Shown: in pieces, positions 1-5,566 of the stretch
Layout of the letters: every line of letters begins with the position of its first letter
Numbering within the stretch: the first letter of the stretch is position 1
DNA from: Bacillota bacterium
GTDB taxonomy: Bacteria; Bacillota; Bacilli; Paenibacillales; NBRC-103111
Assembly (NCBI GenBank): GCA_023393235.1
Contig: JAEWMH010000010.1
Location: forward strand, 1 to 16,653
Direction: 5' to 3'
DNA: 16,653 nucleotides
Position numbers and translations under genes: made by a program
Notes under the pieces: generated by a model
The model's input: the letters and a program-made list of their open reading frames with translations, nothing else
What the model was told of the DNA's origin: nothing
The model's database searches: none

Positions 1-211
1 GTATTGGGGGCTGATTGGGGGGGCATCGGGTTTTGTGACGGGGGTGGCTATTGACCTGTTTATTCAAAAGGTGGCCAAAAAAAAGCGGCGGCTGCTGAAG
101 GGCAAACGGTCGGAGGTGATCCTGATCATCAACTGCGGGGAAACAGATGCAGCCTGGATTGAACCGCTGCTGTGGGAGCATCTTGCGTTGGGATTAGCCA
201 AAATGGAATAA
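1..211 (+). CDS. C-terminal part of an unknown, probably membrane-associated protein (5' end outside window)
   Basis: The reading frame is open from base 2 to a TAA at 209-211, giving the last 69 residues of a protein whose start lies left of the window. It begins with a glycine-rich hydrophobic stretch (YWGLIGGASGFVTGVAIDLF) resembling a glycine-zipper membrane helix. A basic patch follows (KKKRRLLKGKR), then a short soluble tail with EVILIINCGETDAAWIEPLL. The layout of a Gly-zipper helix followed by a small tail is seen in some general-stress or low-temperature-induced membrane proteins, but I do not recognise the family. It converges on the minus-strand gene at 292-483. No family can be assigned from this fragment alone. 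Confidence 0.55.
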   Translation, partial: YWGLIGGASGFVTGVAIDLFIQKVAKKKRRLLKGKRSEVILIINCGETDAAWIEPLLWEHLALGLAKME

Positions 212-216
212 AGGTC

Positions 217-250
217 AAAAAAGATGGCCTGAAGGCAATCTTGCGCCATC
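217..250 (-). terminator. Rho-independent terminator for the minus-strand genes
   Basis: Read on the minus strand, GATGGC (250-245) pairs with GCCATC (228-223), with a small inner GCAA/TTGC helix. It is followed directly by six T (222-217). It lies 42 bp past the stop of the gene ending at 292. On the plus strand there is no T run after the stem, so it mainly serves minus-strand transcription. Confidence 0.6.
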
Positions 251-291
251 AAGCCATCGGGCATTCTTATCTATTCGGAGCAAAAACGGGA

Positions 292-483
292 TTATACCGT
301 TTTGATCTCCACAACCTTGCGGGTATACCAATCACCGCTCATCGCCTGTACGGCGTCCGGGTTGTATCCCTTCAGCTGTCCGCGGTAATCCACCTGGCCC
401 CACAGCGTAATCTCCACCTGACTTTTGTAATGAAGGGCATAATCCAAATCTGCATCGTCTTTTAAAATAATTCCGGGGCGCAT
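292..483 (-). CDS. Small conserved-type hypothetical protein, 63 aa
   Basis: The start is the ATG at 483 because AAAGGAGAG lies 6 nt before it. A longer reading from 549 would add 22 residues without a better ribosome site. The protein (MRPGIILKDDADLDYALHYK at the N-terminus) is acidic. Its second half looks beta-rich, with VEITLWGQVDYRGQLKGY and then a GDWYTRKVVEI end. That alternation of strands and glycines vaguely resembles the C-terminal half of YolD-like or Sm-like small proteins, but this is only a guess. It lies 81 bp downstream of the ATP-grasp gene at 565-1632 with no terminator seen between them, so the two may share a transcript. A terminator follows at 217-250. Confidence 0.6.
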   Translation of the reverse strand: MRPGIILKDDADLDYALHYKSQVEITLWGQVDYRGQLKGYNPDAVQAMSGDWYTRKVVEIKTV

Positions 484-564
484 ACACACTCTCCTTTGGG
501 TTTGATTTAATGTAGACACCGCAAGGTGGGCTTTGGTTACTCCGTTCACGAAGTTTTCATATTT

Positions 565-1632
565 TTACCGGGGACGAGAGCCTGAGCGGGCAAGAAGCCG
601 TTTGCCATACGCCATTGGAGTCCGGTAGGTTCCGTAAAACTCGGAGCTCATTCCTGCTTTCCGGAAGGAATACCGCTGGTCTCTTCCATTCATTTCAATG
701 AATTTGACTCTGCCGTTCCGGTCTACGCCCATATCCAGCCCCAAATCGGCGAGACGGGGCAGGTGCCTGTCCAGGCAGGCTGCGATTTGCATGGATACCC
801 GGGCAACCGCCCTGGCGGTATCCTCCGGAGGAAGCCCGCTGTTCTTGAAGAGAACGGAGCAGCGCTTCACGCTTCCTCCTTTGGCCACATTGGTCACATG
901 ACGTCCGGGCGCCGCCACTTTTCCTACCATGCCGGTAATCTGCCAGACTCCCGAAAGCCCCTTCTGCACGGAAACCCGGATGTCGTAGGGCCTTCCCCGG
1001 TATTGGGCCAGCATCACGGCTTCTTGGATCAAATAAGATTTGCCGGCGGTTACCCGGTGAACCAGCGCTCTGGCCTTGGCGGCGGATAGCTTCTGCTGCT
1101 TTTTCCATTGGACCAGCCACTGGTCATGCCCGGCGCGGCTAAGCTTGACGATTCCATCGCCTACACTGCCGCTGGCCGGTTTGATGAAGAGGGCACTGTA
1201 TTTGTTCATGGTTTGGGCCAGACGGGCGGAGGAGTAGGTGAACGTATCGGGCAGATACGGCTTCAGGCTCTTGTCCTTGGCCAAAATGGCGGCGATTTTG
1301 GTTTTGCTGTAGCGGTTCTTCCGGTTGAAGACCACCGAGGAACGGGCCAAGCGGGTAAGCTTGGCGTTCATGCGGGGGCGGAGAGCCAGGTCTCGGTTGT
1401 GGACGACCCGGGGAAGAGATCTGCGCTGCAGCAAGTAGCGGCGGCCGGAATAGGTGTAGCCGGCAGCGGATCCCCCGCTAATGCGCCGGAGGTTCATAAA
1501 GAAGGGAGGGGCCAGCTTCAGCTCCCTGGCGGCGCGGTTGTACAGGTGAAGCTGCTCGTTGCCGGTATGGCGCGAGGGTAGACGCGCGAAGGTGTCATCG
1601 TCCAGCAAGATGCCGACCGTTTCTTTCTTCAT
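565..1632 (-). CDS. YheC/YheD-family ATP-grasp protein, short form, solo copy (355 aa)
   Basis: A predicted ATP-grasp ligase of the YheC/D spore-coat-associated family (Pfam ATPgrasp_YheCD). Members are expected to use ATP to activate a carboxylate and join it to an amine; the substrate is unknown. Visible marks are the nucleotide loop FIKPASGSVGDG (149-160), YLIQEAV (200-206), the D-x-R motif in PYDIRVSVQKG (215-225), a glycine loop NVAKGGSV (248-255) and the metal-ligand E-x-N in KFIEMNGR (310-317). Length matches B. subtilis YheC (about 360 aa). The start has GGAGGT about 10 nt upstream. Oddly, after E-M-N it reads GRDQRYSF, whereas the other five copies in the window have [SATP]-[KR]-P there. 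It is separated from the main cluster by 4.7 kb, so it may be a diverged paralogue with a different substrate. Family call is firm; function is inference. Confidence 0.9.
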   Translation of the reverse strand: MKKETVGILLDDDTFARLPSRHTGNEQLHLYNRAARELKLAPPFFMNLRRISGGSAAGYTYSGRRYLLQRRSLPRVVHNRDLALRPRMNAKLTRLARSSVVFNRKNRYSKTKIAAILAKDKSLKPYLPDTFTYSSARLAQTMNKYSALFIKPASGSVGDGIVKLSRAGHDQWLVQWKKQQKLSAAKARALVHRVTAGKSYLIQEAVMLAQYRGRPYDIRVSVQKGLSGVWQITGMVGKVAAPGRHVTNVAKGGSVKRCSVLFKNSGLPPEDTARAVARVSMQIAACLDRHLPRLADLGLDMGVDRNGRVKFIEMNGRDQRYSFRKAGMSSEFYGTYRTPMAYGKRLLARSGSRPR

Positions 1633-1659
1633 TTAAGCTCAACCTCCAGGACTTCAGGG

Positions 1660-1683
1660 ATTGTACACTGCTGTCCGGACAGC
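1660..1683 (-). promoter_or_regulatory. Candidate -10 element with 14-bp palindromic operator
   Basis: On the minus strand a TACAAT hexamer (1665-1660) lies 28 bp before the start of the ATP-grasp gene. The perfect palindrome GCTGTCCGGACAGC (1670-1683) sits 4 bp upstream of it, inside the region between -35 and -10. No good -35 box is seen at 17 bp spacing (CATATG). A repressor or activator site is plausible but unproven. Confidence 0.35.
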
Positions 1684-1724
1684 ATATGCAGCGGAGGCGG
1701 GAAGCTGAACGGCCCCCACCTACC

Positions 1725-1866
1725 CTCCCACAACTTGGTCCGATGCCGGAGGCCGGATAAGTTGTGGGAGCTTCGAATGTGGCGCAGCCAAATTGAAGGA
1801 GGTTGGGAGGTAAGCACAGCGGGCAACTTGGTCCGATGCCGGAGGCTGGATAAGTTGTGGGAGCTT
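1725..1866. repeat. Two copies of a 43-bp palindromic intergenic repeat
   Basis: Copies lie at 1731-1773 and 1824-1866, 93 bp apart, with one mismatch (1754 C versus 1847 T). Copy 1 has a perfect 12-bp stem, CTCCCACAACTT (1725-1736) against AAGTTGTGGGAG (1759-1770), enclosing a 22-nt loop. Copy 2 lacks the matching left arm and keeps only a 6-bp CAACTT/AAGTTG stem. Copy 2 overlaps the TAA stop of the PAP2 gene (1867-1865). No T run follows, so it is not a standard terminator. The 232-bp gap 1633-1864 holds these repeats and the palindrome at 1670-1683; no gene is seen in it. Confidence 0.85.
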
Positions 1867-2497
1867 AGGCTGACCGCGACAAACGCCGGTACAGCGCCAG
1901 AACAACGGCAATCCAGCAGGCGCTGGCGGCGTATCCCCCCAGTACATCACTGGGATAATGGACCCCCAAGTAGATACGGCTGAGCCCAATGGCCGCAATC
2001 AGGGTACCGGCGGCGGCAAGCACAGCCGTCCGGGCGGCATTTCTCCGCAGATGGGGCCAGAGGAGCAAGGCCAAAAGTCCATAAAGGCTGAAAGCAGCCA
2101 TGGAATGACCGCTGGGAAAGCTGAACCCGGTGGCTTCCGCAAGCCGGTACACCTCCGGTCTGGGGCGCCGGAACAGATGCTTAAGCCCGGTGTTCAGCAA
2201 AGCTGAGCCCAAGGCAACAAAGGCCATAAGCCCAAGCTCCCGGCGCAGGCCCAGCTTGCGGTAGAGAAGGCCCATGATGGCTGCCGTCAACAGCACCAGG
2301 GGAAGGCCGGTCCCCATCCATGAAAGAAAAATCATACCCGGGGTCAGCCAGGGGGATTCCCATCCCTGTAGCTGTGCTGCAATGCTCTCGTCCAAGCCTG
2401 GAAACGCCTGGAGCCGGATGGCAGCGGCGATGACGCCAAAGCAGCAAGCGGCAACCAACGCCGCTGCCGGAAAGCCGGTGGGAATAATACGGCGCAT
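1865..2497 (-). CDS. PAP2-family membrane phosphatase (210 aa)
   Basis: A type-2 phosphatidic acid phosphatase-family enzyme, probably acting on a lipid phosphate at the outer face of the membrane, such as undecaprenyl pyrophosphate or phosphatidylglycerophosphate. All three signature motifs are present. They are K-x6-R-P (K106 to R113-P114 in KHLFRRPRP), P-S-G-H (128-131 in FSFPSGHSM) and S-R-x5-H-x3-D (S173, R174, H180, D184 in SRIYLGVHYPSDVLGG). About six hydrophobic helices are visible (roughly 11-29, 57-79, 88-104, 132-148, 158-172, 188-204), as expected for bacterial PgpB/YodM-like proteins. The start ATG has AAAGGAG about 10 nt upstream. The stop codon overlaps a palindromic repeat. 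Exact substrate cannot be read from sequence. Confidence 0.92.
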   Translation of the reverse strand: MRRIIPTGFPAAALVAACCFGVIAAAIRLQAFPGLDESIAAQLQGWESPWLTPGMIFLSWMGTGLPLVLLTAAIMGLLYRKLGLRRELGLMAFVALGSALLNTGLKHLFRRPRPEVYRLAEATGFSFPSGHSMAAFSLYGLLALLLWPHLRRNAARTAVLAAAGTLIAAIGLSRIYLGVHYPSDVLGGYAASACWIAVVLALYRRLSRSA

Positions 2498-2574
2498 AGG
2501 TAAAGAACTCCTTTTACAATCAGGTCATATGCCTCAGGATACCGTATTGCGGCGGAGTCCCGCAAGCATACGCC

Positions 2575-2604
2575 AAAAACGCCCTTCCTTATTGTGGAAG
2601 GGCG
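2575..2604 (-). terminator. Rho-independent terminator after the 57-aa gene
   Basis: A perfect 9-bp stem, CGCCCTTCC (2580-2588) against GGAAGGGCG (2596-2604), with a 7-nt loop. On the minus strand it is followed by five T (2579-2575). It separates the small gene ending at 2646 from the PAP2 gene starting at 2497. Confidence 0.85.
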
Positions 2605-2645
2605 CATTTCGTCATGTGTTTTGGTGAAAGCCGGATATAAGAGAG

Positions 2646-2819
2646 TCAGCGGAACAGGTTCCACCACTTTTTCTTGTTGCGGACACGAGTGCGGGTCAAT
2701 CTGGAGGAAAACGGTACAGATGCGGCGGCAGAGGAAGGGGTGGAGGCCGCCTTTTCCGGAGCGCCGGACAACAGCATCCGGAGTTCTTCCTGTGTTACGC
2801 CTTCTTTGTCCATAATCAT
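2646..2819 (-). CDS. Small hypothetical protein with basic aromatic C-terminus (57 aa)
   Basis: The start is placed at the ATG at 2819 because AAAGGGG lies 5 nt upstream; the ATG at 2813 is possible (55 aa) and a longer reading from 2876 has no ribosome site. An acidic, helix-like N-terminal part (DKEGVTQEELRMLLSG) is followed by an Ala/Ser/Pro-rich linker and a strongly basic end, TRVRNKKKWWNLFR. The last segment could touch membrane or nucleic acid. It is not recognised as any known family. A convincing terminator at 2575-2604 ends its transcript, which supports a real gene. The upstream 207 bp is a divergent control region shared with the gene at 3027. Confidence 0.6.
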   Translation of the reverse strand: MIMDKEGVTQEELRMLLSGAPEKAASTPSSAAASVPFSSRLTRTRVRNKKKWWNLFR

Positions 2820-2911
2820 AAACGCCCCTTTGATTAAGGTATTTTCCAAATTGTAGCATACAGCCTTGTCGAGCACATGGGAAAAAAGTCGTCATTTTTT
2901 TACCTATTTCG

Positions 2912-2966
2912 ACCAGGCACAAAATCATACCAGGCAATTGACTTGATGTATACATCTGTATACAAT
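2912..2966 (+). promoter_or_regulatory. Sigma-A-type promoter overlapped by twin TGTATACA palindromes
   Basis: TTGACT (2938-2943), a 17-bp spacer and TACAAT (2961-2966) make a near-consensus sigma-A promoter for the 3027/3266 pair. Two identical palindromes, TGTATACA at 2947-2954 and 2957-2964, fill the spacer and overlap the -10. Their centres are 10 bp apart, one helical turn. A direct repeat ACCAGGCA (2912-2919 and 2929-2936) lies just upstream of the -35. GTATAC-centred palindromes are typical of GntR-family operators, so repression by such a factor is inferred. No GntR gene is in the window. Confidence 0.7.
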
Positions 2967-3026
2967 GGAGTATGAACATTTTCCCTCTCCCTGCTGCCCG
3001 GAGAATACCATCCTTTATAGAGGTGT

Positions 3027-3269
3027 ATGATGGCCGAAACCTACCGTAAATCGAAAGTTGAATCCTTCTGCCAACGACTGGAGGTCAGGATTCGGATCTT
3101 GAGAAGCCACTTGAAGCAAACGGATTTATCGGATAAGCATGACTTTCTGCAGGGGCAGCTGACCGCACTGGAGCTGGTGCTTCAGGAATTGAATGTAGAA
3201 TTCGAGCTGAGCCAGACGAAGGAATCTAAGGAATCTAAGGAATCTAAGGAATCGGAGGAATCTTCATGA
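3027..3269 (+). CDS. Small coiled-coil hypothetical protein (80 aa), coupled to the YitT-type gene
   Basis: A helical, probably coiled-coil protein; residues about 10-62 show heptad-like spacing (VESFCQRLEVRIRILRSHL, then LQGQLTALELVLQELNVEF). The C-terminus is a low-complexity K-E-S repeat encoded by tandem AAGGAATCT 9-mers. ATG codons occur at 3027 and 3030. AGAGG at 3019-3023 is 3 nt before the first and 6 nt before the second, so 3030 may be the true start (79 aa). Its TGA stop overlaps the next ATG (ATGA at 3266-3269), so translation is coupled to the YitT-family gene and the two probably work together. I do not recognise the family. Confidence 0.8.
   Translation: MMAETYRKSKVESFCQRLEVRIRILRSHLKQTDLSDKHDFLQGQLTALELVLQELNVEFELSQTKESKESKESKESEESS
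3219..3260 (+). repeat. In-frame 9-bp tandem repeat that doubles as a ladder of SD-like sites
   Basis: The unit AAGGAATCT starts at 3219, 3228 and 3237, with a fourth partial unit at 3246; it encodes K-E-S. Each unit carries AAGGA. The tract ends in GGAGGA (3254-3259), the real ribosome site 7 nt before the ATG at 3266. Loss or gain of a unit by slippage keeps frame, because 9 bp is three codons. Confidence 0.85.
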
Positions 3270-4156
3270 CGGAAGGTCAAGCAGTACTTCAGCAACCCCG
3301 GCATGTCAGATTGACGACTGCCAAGTTTCTGACCAGAATTCTCTTACTTGTAATGGGAGCGGGGCTCGTTTCGGTAGCACTGGAAATATTCTTGGTGCCC
3401 AATGCCATTATTGACGGCGGCATCACCGGTATTTCCATTATTACCTCCCACCTGACCGGCCTGCCCCTTGGTATATTTCTCTTCTTCTTTAATCTGCCGT
3501 TCCTCTTCCTCGGTTACAAGCAAATCGGCAAAACCTTTGCCCTCTCCACGTTGTTCGGCGTAGCCATCATGTCCATCGGTACTTATTTTCTCCATCCTGT
3601 AAAGCCATTAACCATTGATCCGCTTTTGGCAGCCGTATTTGGCGGGGTGATTCTCGGCGTAGGCGTCGGCCTGGTTATCCGGGTGGGAGGCTCACTTGAC
3701 GGCACCGAAATCGTCGCAATCCTACTCACCAAGCGGCTTCCCTTCTCCGTAGGGGAGATTGTCATGTGCTGCAACATCTTCATTCTGGGCAGCGCCGGAT
3801 TTGTGTTCGGTTGGGATCATGCCATGTATTCGCTGATCGCTTATTTTATCGCGTATAAGATGATCGACATCACCATCGAAGGTTTTAATGAATCCAAAGC
3901 CGTGTGGGTGATCAGCGATGATTACCGCGATATCGGGGAGGCCATTATGAGACGGCTGGGCCGCGGCGTAACGTATATGAACGGCGAAGGCGGTTTTACC
4001 GGAGGCGCCAAAACCGTTATCTTCTGCGTCATTACCCGAATCGAGGAAGCCAAGCTGAAGACCATTGTCGGAGAAATAGACAAAAATGCTTTTGTGGCCG
4101 TAGGCAATATCCATGACGTGCGCGGCGGCCGCTTCAAAAAGAAGGATATCCACTAA
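3266..4156 (+). CDS. YitT-family membrane protein with DUF2179 domain (296 aa)
   Basis: An integral membrane protein of the YitT/YqfU/YvjA/YpjC group common in Firmicutes; transport or signalling has been suggested, but the role is not settled. The N-terminal YitT membrane domain shows about five hydrophobic segments (roughly 23-44, 66-84, 92-109, 118-139, 163-199), with the family-typical LVPNAIIDGGITGISII (43-59) and VGGSLDGTEIVA (140-151). The soluble C-terminal DUF2179 domain (about 205-290) carries GRGVTYMNGEGGFTG (232-246) and an AVGNIHDVRGGRF end. Length is normal for the family. It starts by ATGA overlap with the upstream coiled-coil gene, with GGAGGA as ribosome site, and ends at a strong terminator. 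The promoter with paired palindromes at 2938-2966 should control both genes. Confidence 0.93.
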   Translation: MTEGQAVLQQPRHVRLTTAKFLTRILLLVMGAGLVSVALEIFLVPNAIIDGGITGISIITSHLTGLPLGIFLFFFNLPFLFLGYKQIGKTFALSTLFGVAIMSIGTYFLHPVKPLTIDPLLAAVFGGVILGVGVGLVIRVGGSLDGTEIVAILLTKRLPFSVGEIVMCCNIFILGSAGFVFGWDHAMYSLIAYFIAYKMIDITIEGFNESKAVWVISDDYRDIGEAIMRRLGRGVTYMNGEGGFTGGAKTVIFCVITRIEEAKLKTIVGEIDKNAFVAVGNIHDVRGGRFKKKDIH

Positions 4157-4188
4157 AATCGCAGCAGTAGATTACCCGATTCCCGCAG

Positions 4189-4223
4189 AAAAGGACAGGC
4201 CTCAACGGCCTGTCCTTTTGCTT
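4189..4223 (+). terminator. Rho-independent terminator after the YitT-family gene
   Basis: A perfect 13-bp stem, AAAAGGACAGGCC (4189-4201) against GGCCTGTCCTTTT (4207-4219), with the 5-nt loop TCAAC. The stem end and following bases provide a T tract. The AAAA on the left means it may also end minus-strand transcripts from the GNAT gene at 4351. Confidence 0.93.
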
Positions 4224-4350
4224 AACCAAACTTGGGCTCTTGCGCCCAATTGTATATGAAAAACCGAGTACAATGAGCCGAAAAGCGGCCCCGGCGCTCA
4301 AATGTATATGTCCGCCAACCAGGCTTAAAGAACTATTTCCCCGGAAATGA

Positions 4351-4824
4351 TCAGGCGCTTGCCGGCTGCAGTTTTTTCTCAAAGCACATACTGCTGGGGC
4401 ATTCCACATAAGGCCCGAAGCGCGGGATTTCGTAGTAACCGTTTTTGGCGTAGAAGCGCAAGGATTCGGGCTGCTCCGGCCCTGTCTCCAGCTTGATAAT
4501 GCGGTAGCCGTCCTTCAGGGCATTCTCCTCCAGATGCTGTAGTATTAGCGCCGCCGCTCCGCTGCCCCGGTGAGGACGCTCCACGAAAAAACGCTTCAGC
4601 TCCGCTTCTTCCCCCTCCAGCGGCCGGATGGCGCCGCAGCCGATGGGCATATCGCCCAAATAAGCAACTGCAAAGGATATTTCCTGCACATGGGGATCGC
4701 TAAAATCCAGGGTAAAAATCTCCTCCGGCGGATAACGCTCCAGAAGCTCCTCGTCTAAATTCCGGATCAGCTGATGCAGATGCGGATGGTTGTAGGATAC
4801 GGAATGGACAGAAATAAGGGGCAT
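4351..4824 (-). CDS. GNAT-family N-acetyltransferase (157 aa)
   Basis: A predicted acetyl-CoA-dependent N-acetyltransferase; the acceptor amine is unknown. The acetyl-CoA pyrophosphate-binding motif A is seen as ELKRFFVERPHRGSGAAALI (75-94), with the R-x-x-G-x-A core at R86-G89-A91. It is followed by the typical helix and the strand IIKLETG (109-115) and SLRFYAKNGYYEIPRFG (121-137), the usual motif B of small GNAT enzymes. An acidic-gap strand FAVAYLGDMPIGCGAIRPL (51-69) precedes motif A. Length is standard. AAAGGAAG lies about 9 nt before the ATG at 4824. It stands alone on the minus strand between a terminator and a palindromic repeat. The 130 bp downstream (4220-4350) holds no gene. Confidence 0.92.
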   Translation of the reverse strand: MPLISVHSVSYNHPHLHQLIRNLDEELLERYPPEEIFTLDFSDPHVQEISFAVAYLGDMPIGCGAIRPLEGEEAELKRFFVERPHRGSGAAALILQHLEENALKDGYRIIKLETGPEQPESLRFYAKNGYYEIPRFGPYVECPSSMCFEKKLQPASA

Positions 4825-4964
4825 CGTTATCTTCTTCCTTTCGCTCTAAAGCATGCTGCGCTGCCGCTTCAACGCATTCTCGCGCAGCTGCAGGTTTTTC
4901 TCCCTATCATATCAAAAGTAAGGGGAATATGCTACGGAGTTTATTGGGCTTGCTAGCCTGGGGC

Positions 4965-5018
4965 TCCCCCAAAAGGTACTCGGACTCCGCTTCAAAACTC
5001 CGCTTCACTTTTGGGGGA
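4965..5018. repeat. Palindromic intergenic element with 11-bp arms
   Basis: TCCCCCAAAAG (4965-4975) is the exact reverse complement of CTTTTGGGGGA (5008-5018). The 32-nt loop contains a direct repeat CTCCGCTTCA at 4985-4994 and 4998-5007. No T run follows. The gap 4825-5107 contains this element and a candidate promoter, with no gene seen. Confidence 0.85.
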
Positions 5019-5042
5019 CCTTATATCCACTCCTGTCCAAGA

Positions 5043-5070
5043 TTGGCGCTCCGGGCCTGCATAGTATGGT
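5043..5070 (+). promoter_or_regulatory. Candidate sigma-A promoter for the Gly/Tyr-tailed protein
   Basis: TTGGCG (5043-5048), a 16-bp spacer and TATGGT (5065-5070) match the consensus at 4 of 6 positions in each box, 38 bp before the start codon at 5108. Moderate match only. Confidence 0.35.
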
Positions 5071-5107
5071 AGCGTAGTGACTCTACATGACCGAAGGAGG
5101 AGAGCGC

Positions 5108-5431
5108 ATGGCAGGAAAGATTCGCATAGAGGATGTCCAGAAGCTCGTGGGCAAACAGGTGTATTGCTTGAAAAAGGATGGCAGCGTGGCTTCCGGCAAG
5201 CTTGTCCGCATCTCCAGCAGCGGCCGGCTCCATCTTCTCCAGAAAAAAGGCAAGGCCCGGACCAAAGCGGTTCTTCCGCTGGTGCTGTTCGACCTTCTGG
5301 CCATCGGCACCGGACCGTATGCATATGGGGGATATGGCTATGGTTATCCCGGTTACGGCTATGGCGGGGGCTTCGGAGGCGGTTTCGGTTATCCCGGCTA
5401 CGGCTTCGGAGGCGGCTTCCCTTTCATTTAA
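5108..5431 (+). CDS. Small protein with Sm/SH3-like N-terminus and Gly/Tyr-rich tail (107 aa)
   Basis: The start is the ATG at 5108, with GGAGGAG 5 nt upstream; the reading can be extended to 5087 but without a ribosome site. Residues 1-50 (IRIEDVQKLVGKQVYCLKKD, then GSVASGKLVRISSSGRLHLL) look like a small beta-barrel of Sm or SH3 type: 'G-K-x-V' strand, turn, 'x-G-K-L-V-x-I' strand. A short hydrophobic helix (VLPLVLFDLLAIG, 56-68) leads into a 38-residue tail of GY, GYP and GGF repeats, ending in GGGFPFI. Tyr/Gly-rich tails of this kind are common in spore-coat and surface proteins, where they can be cross-linked; that role is inference. It is followed by its own terminator. No named family recognised. 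Confidence 0.82.
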   Translation: MAGKIRIEDVQKLVGKQVYCLKKDGSVASGKLVRISSSGRLHLLQKKGKARTKAVLPLVLFDLLAIGTGPYAYGGYGYGYPGYGYGGGFGGGFGYPGYGFGGGFPFI

Positions 5432-5438
5432 GGAGTGC

Positions 5439-5475
5439 AGGCTGGCGGCTTATCTGGCCGGCAGCCTTTCTTTTC
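5439..5475 (+). terminator. Rho-independent terminator after the Gly/Tyr-tailed gene
   Basis: AGGCTG (5439-5444) pairs with CAGCCT (5462-5467), extended inward by CGGC/GCCG after one mismatch, and is followed by the T-rich TTCTTTTC. It lies 8 bp past the TAA stop. Confidence 0.75.
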
Positions 5476-5566
5476 ATGTCGTCCCCCGGATTGACATGGG
5501 CGGGCAGGCATGTTTTCATAAGAGCATGGTTCGAAGACTACATACGATTGATTGGAGGCAAGTCCC

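Noticed and set aside
2344..2979. Minus-strand open frame of 211 codons covering the PAP2 start and the 57-aa gene
   Set aside because: It reads through a perfect terminator at 2575-2604 and overlaps two better-supported genes in other frames.
5552..5566. TTG start extending the HAD protein by five residues
   Set aside because: It overlaps the GGAGG ribosome site that serves the ATG at 5567.
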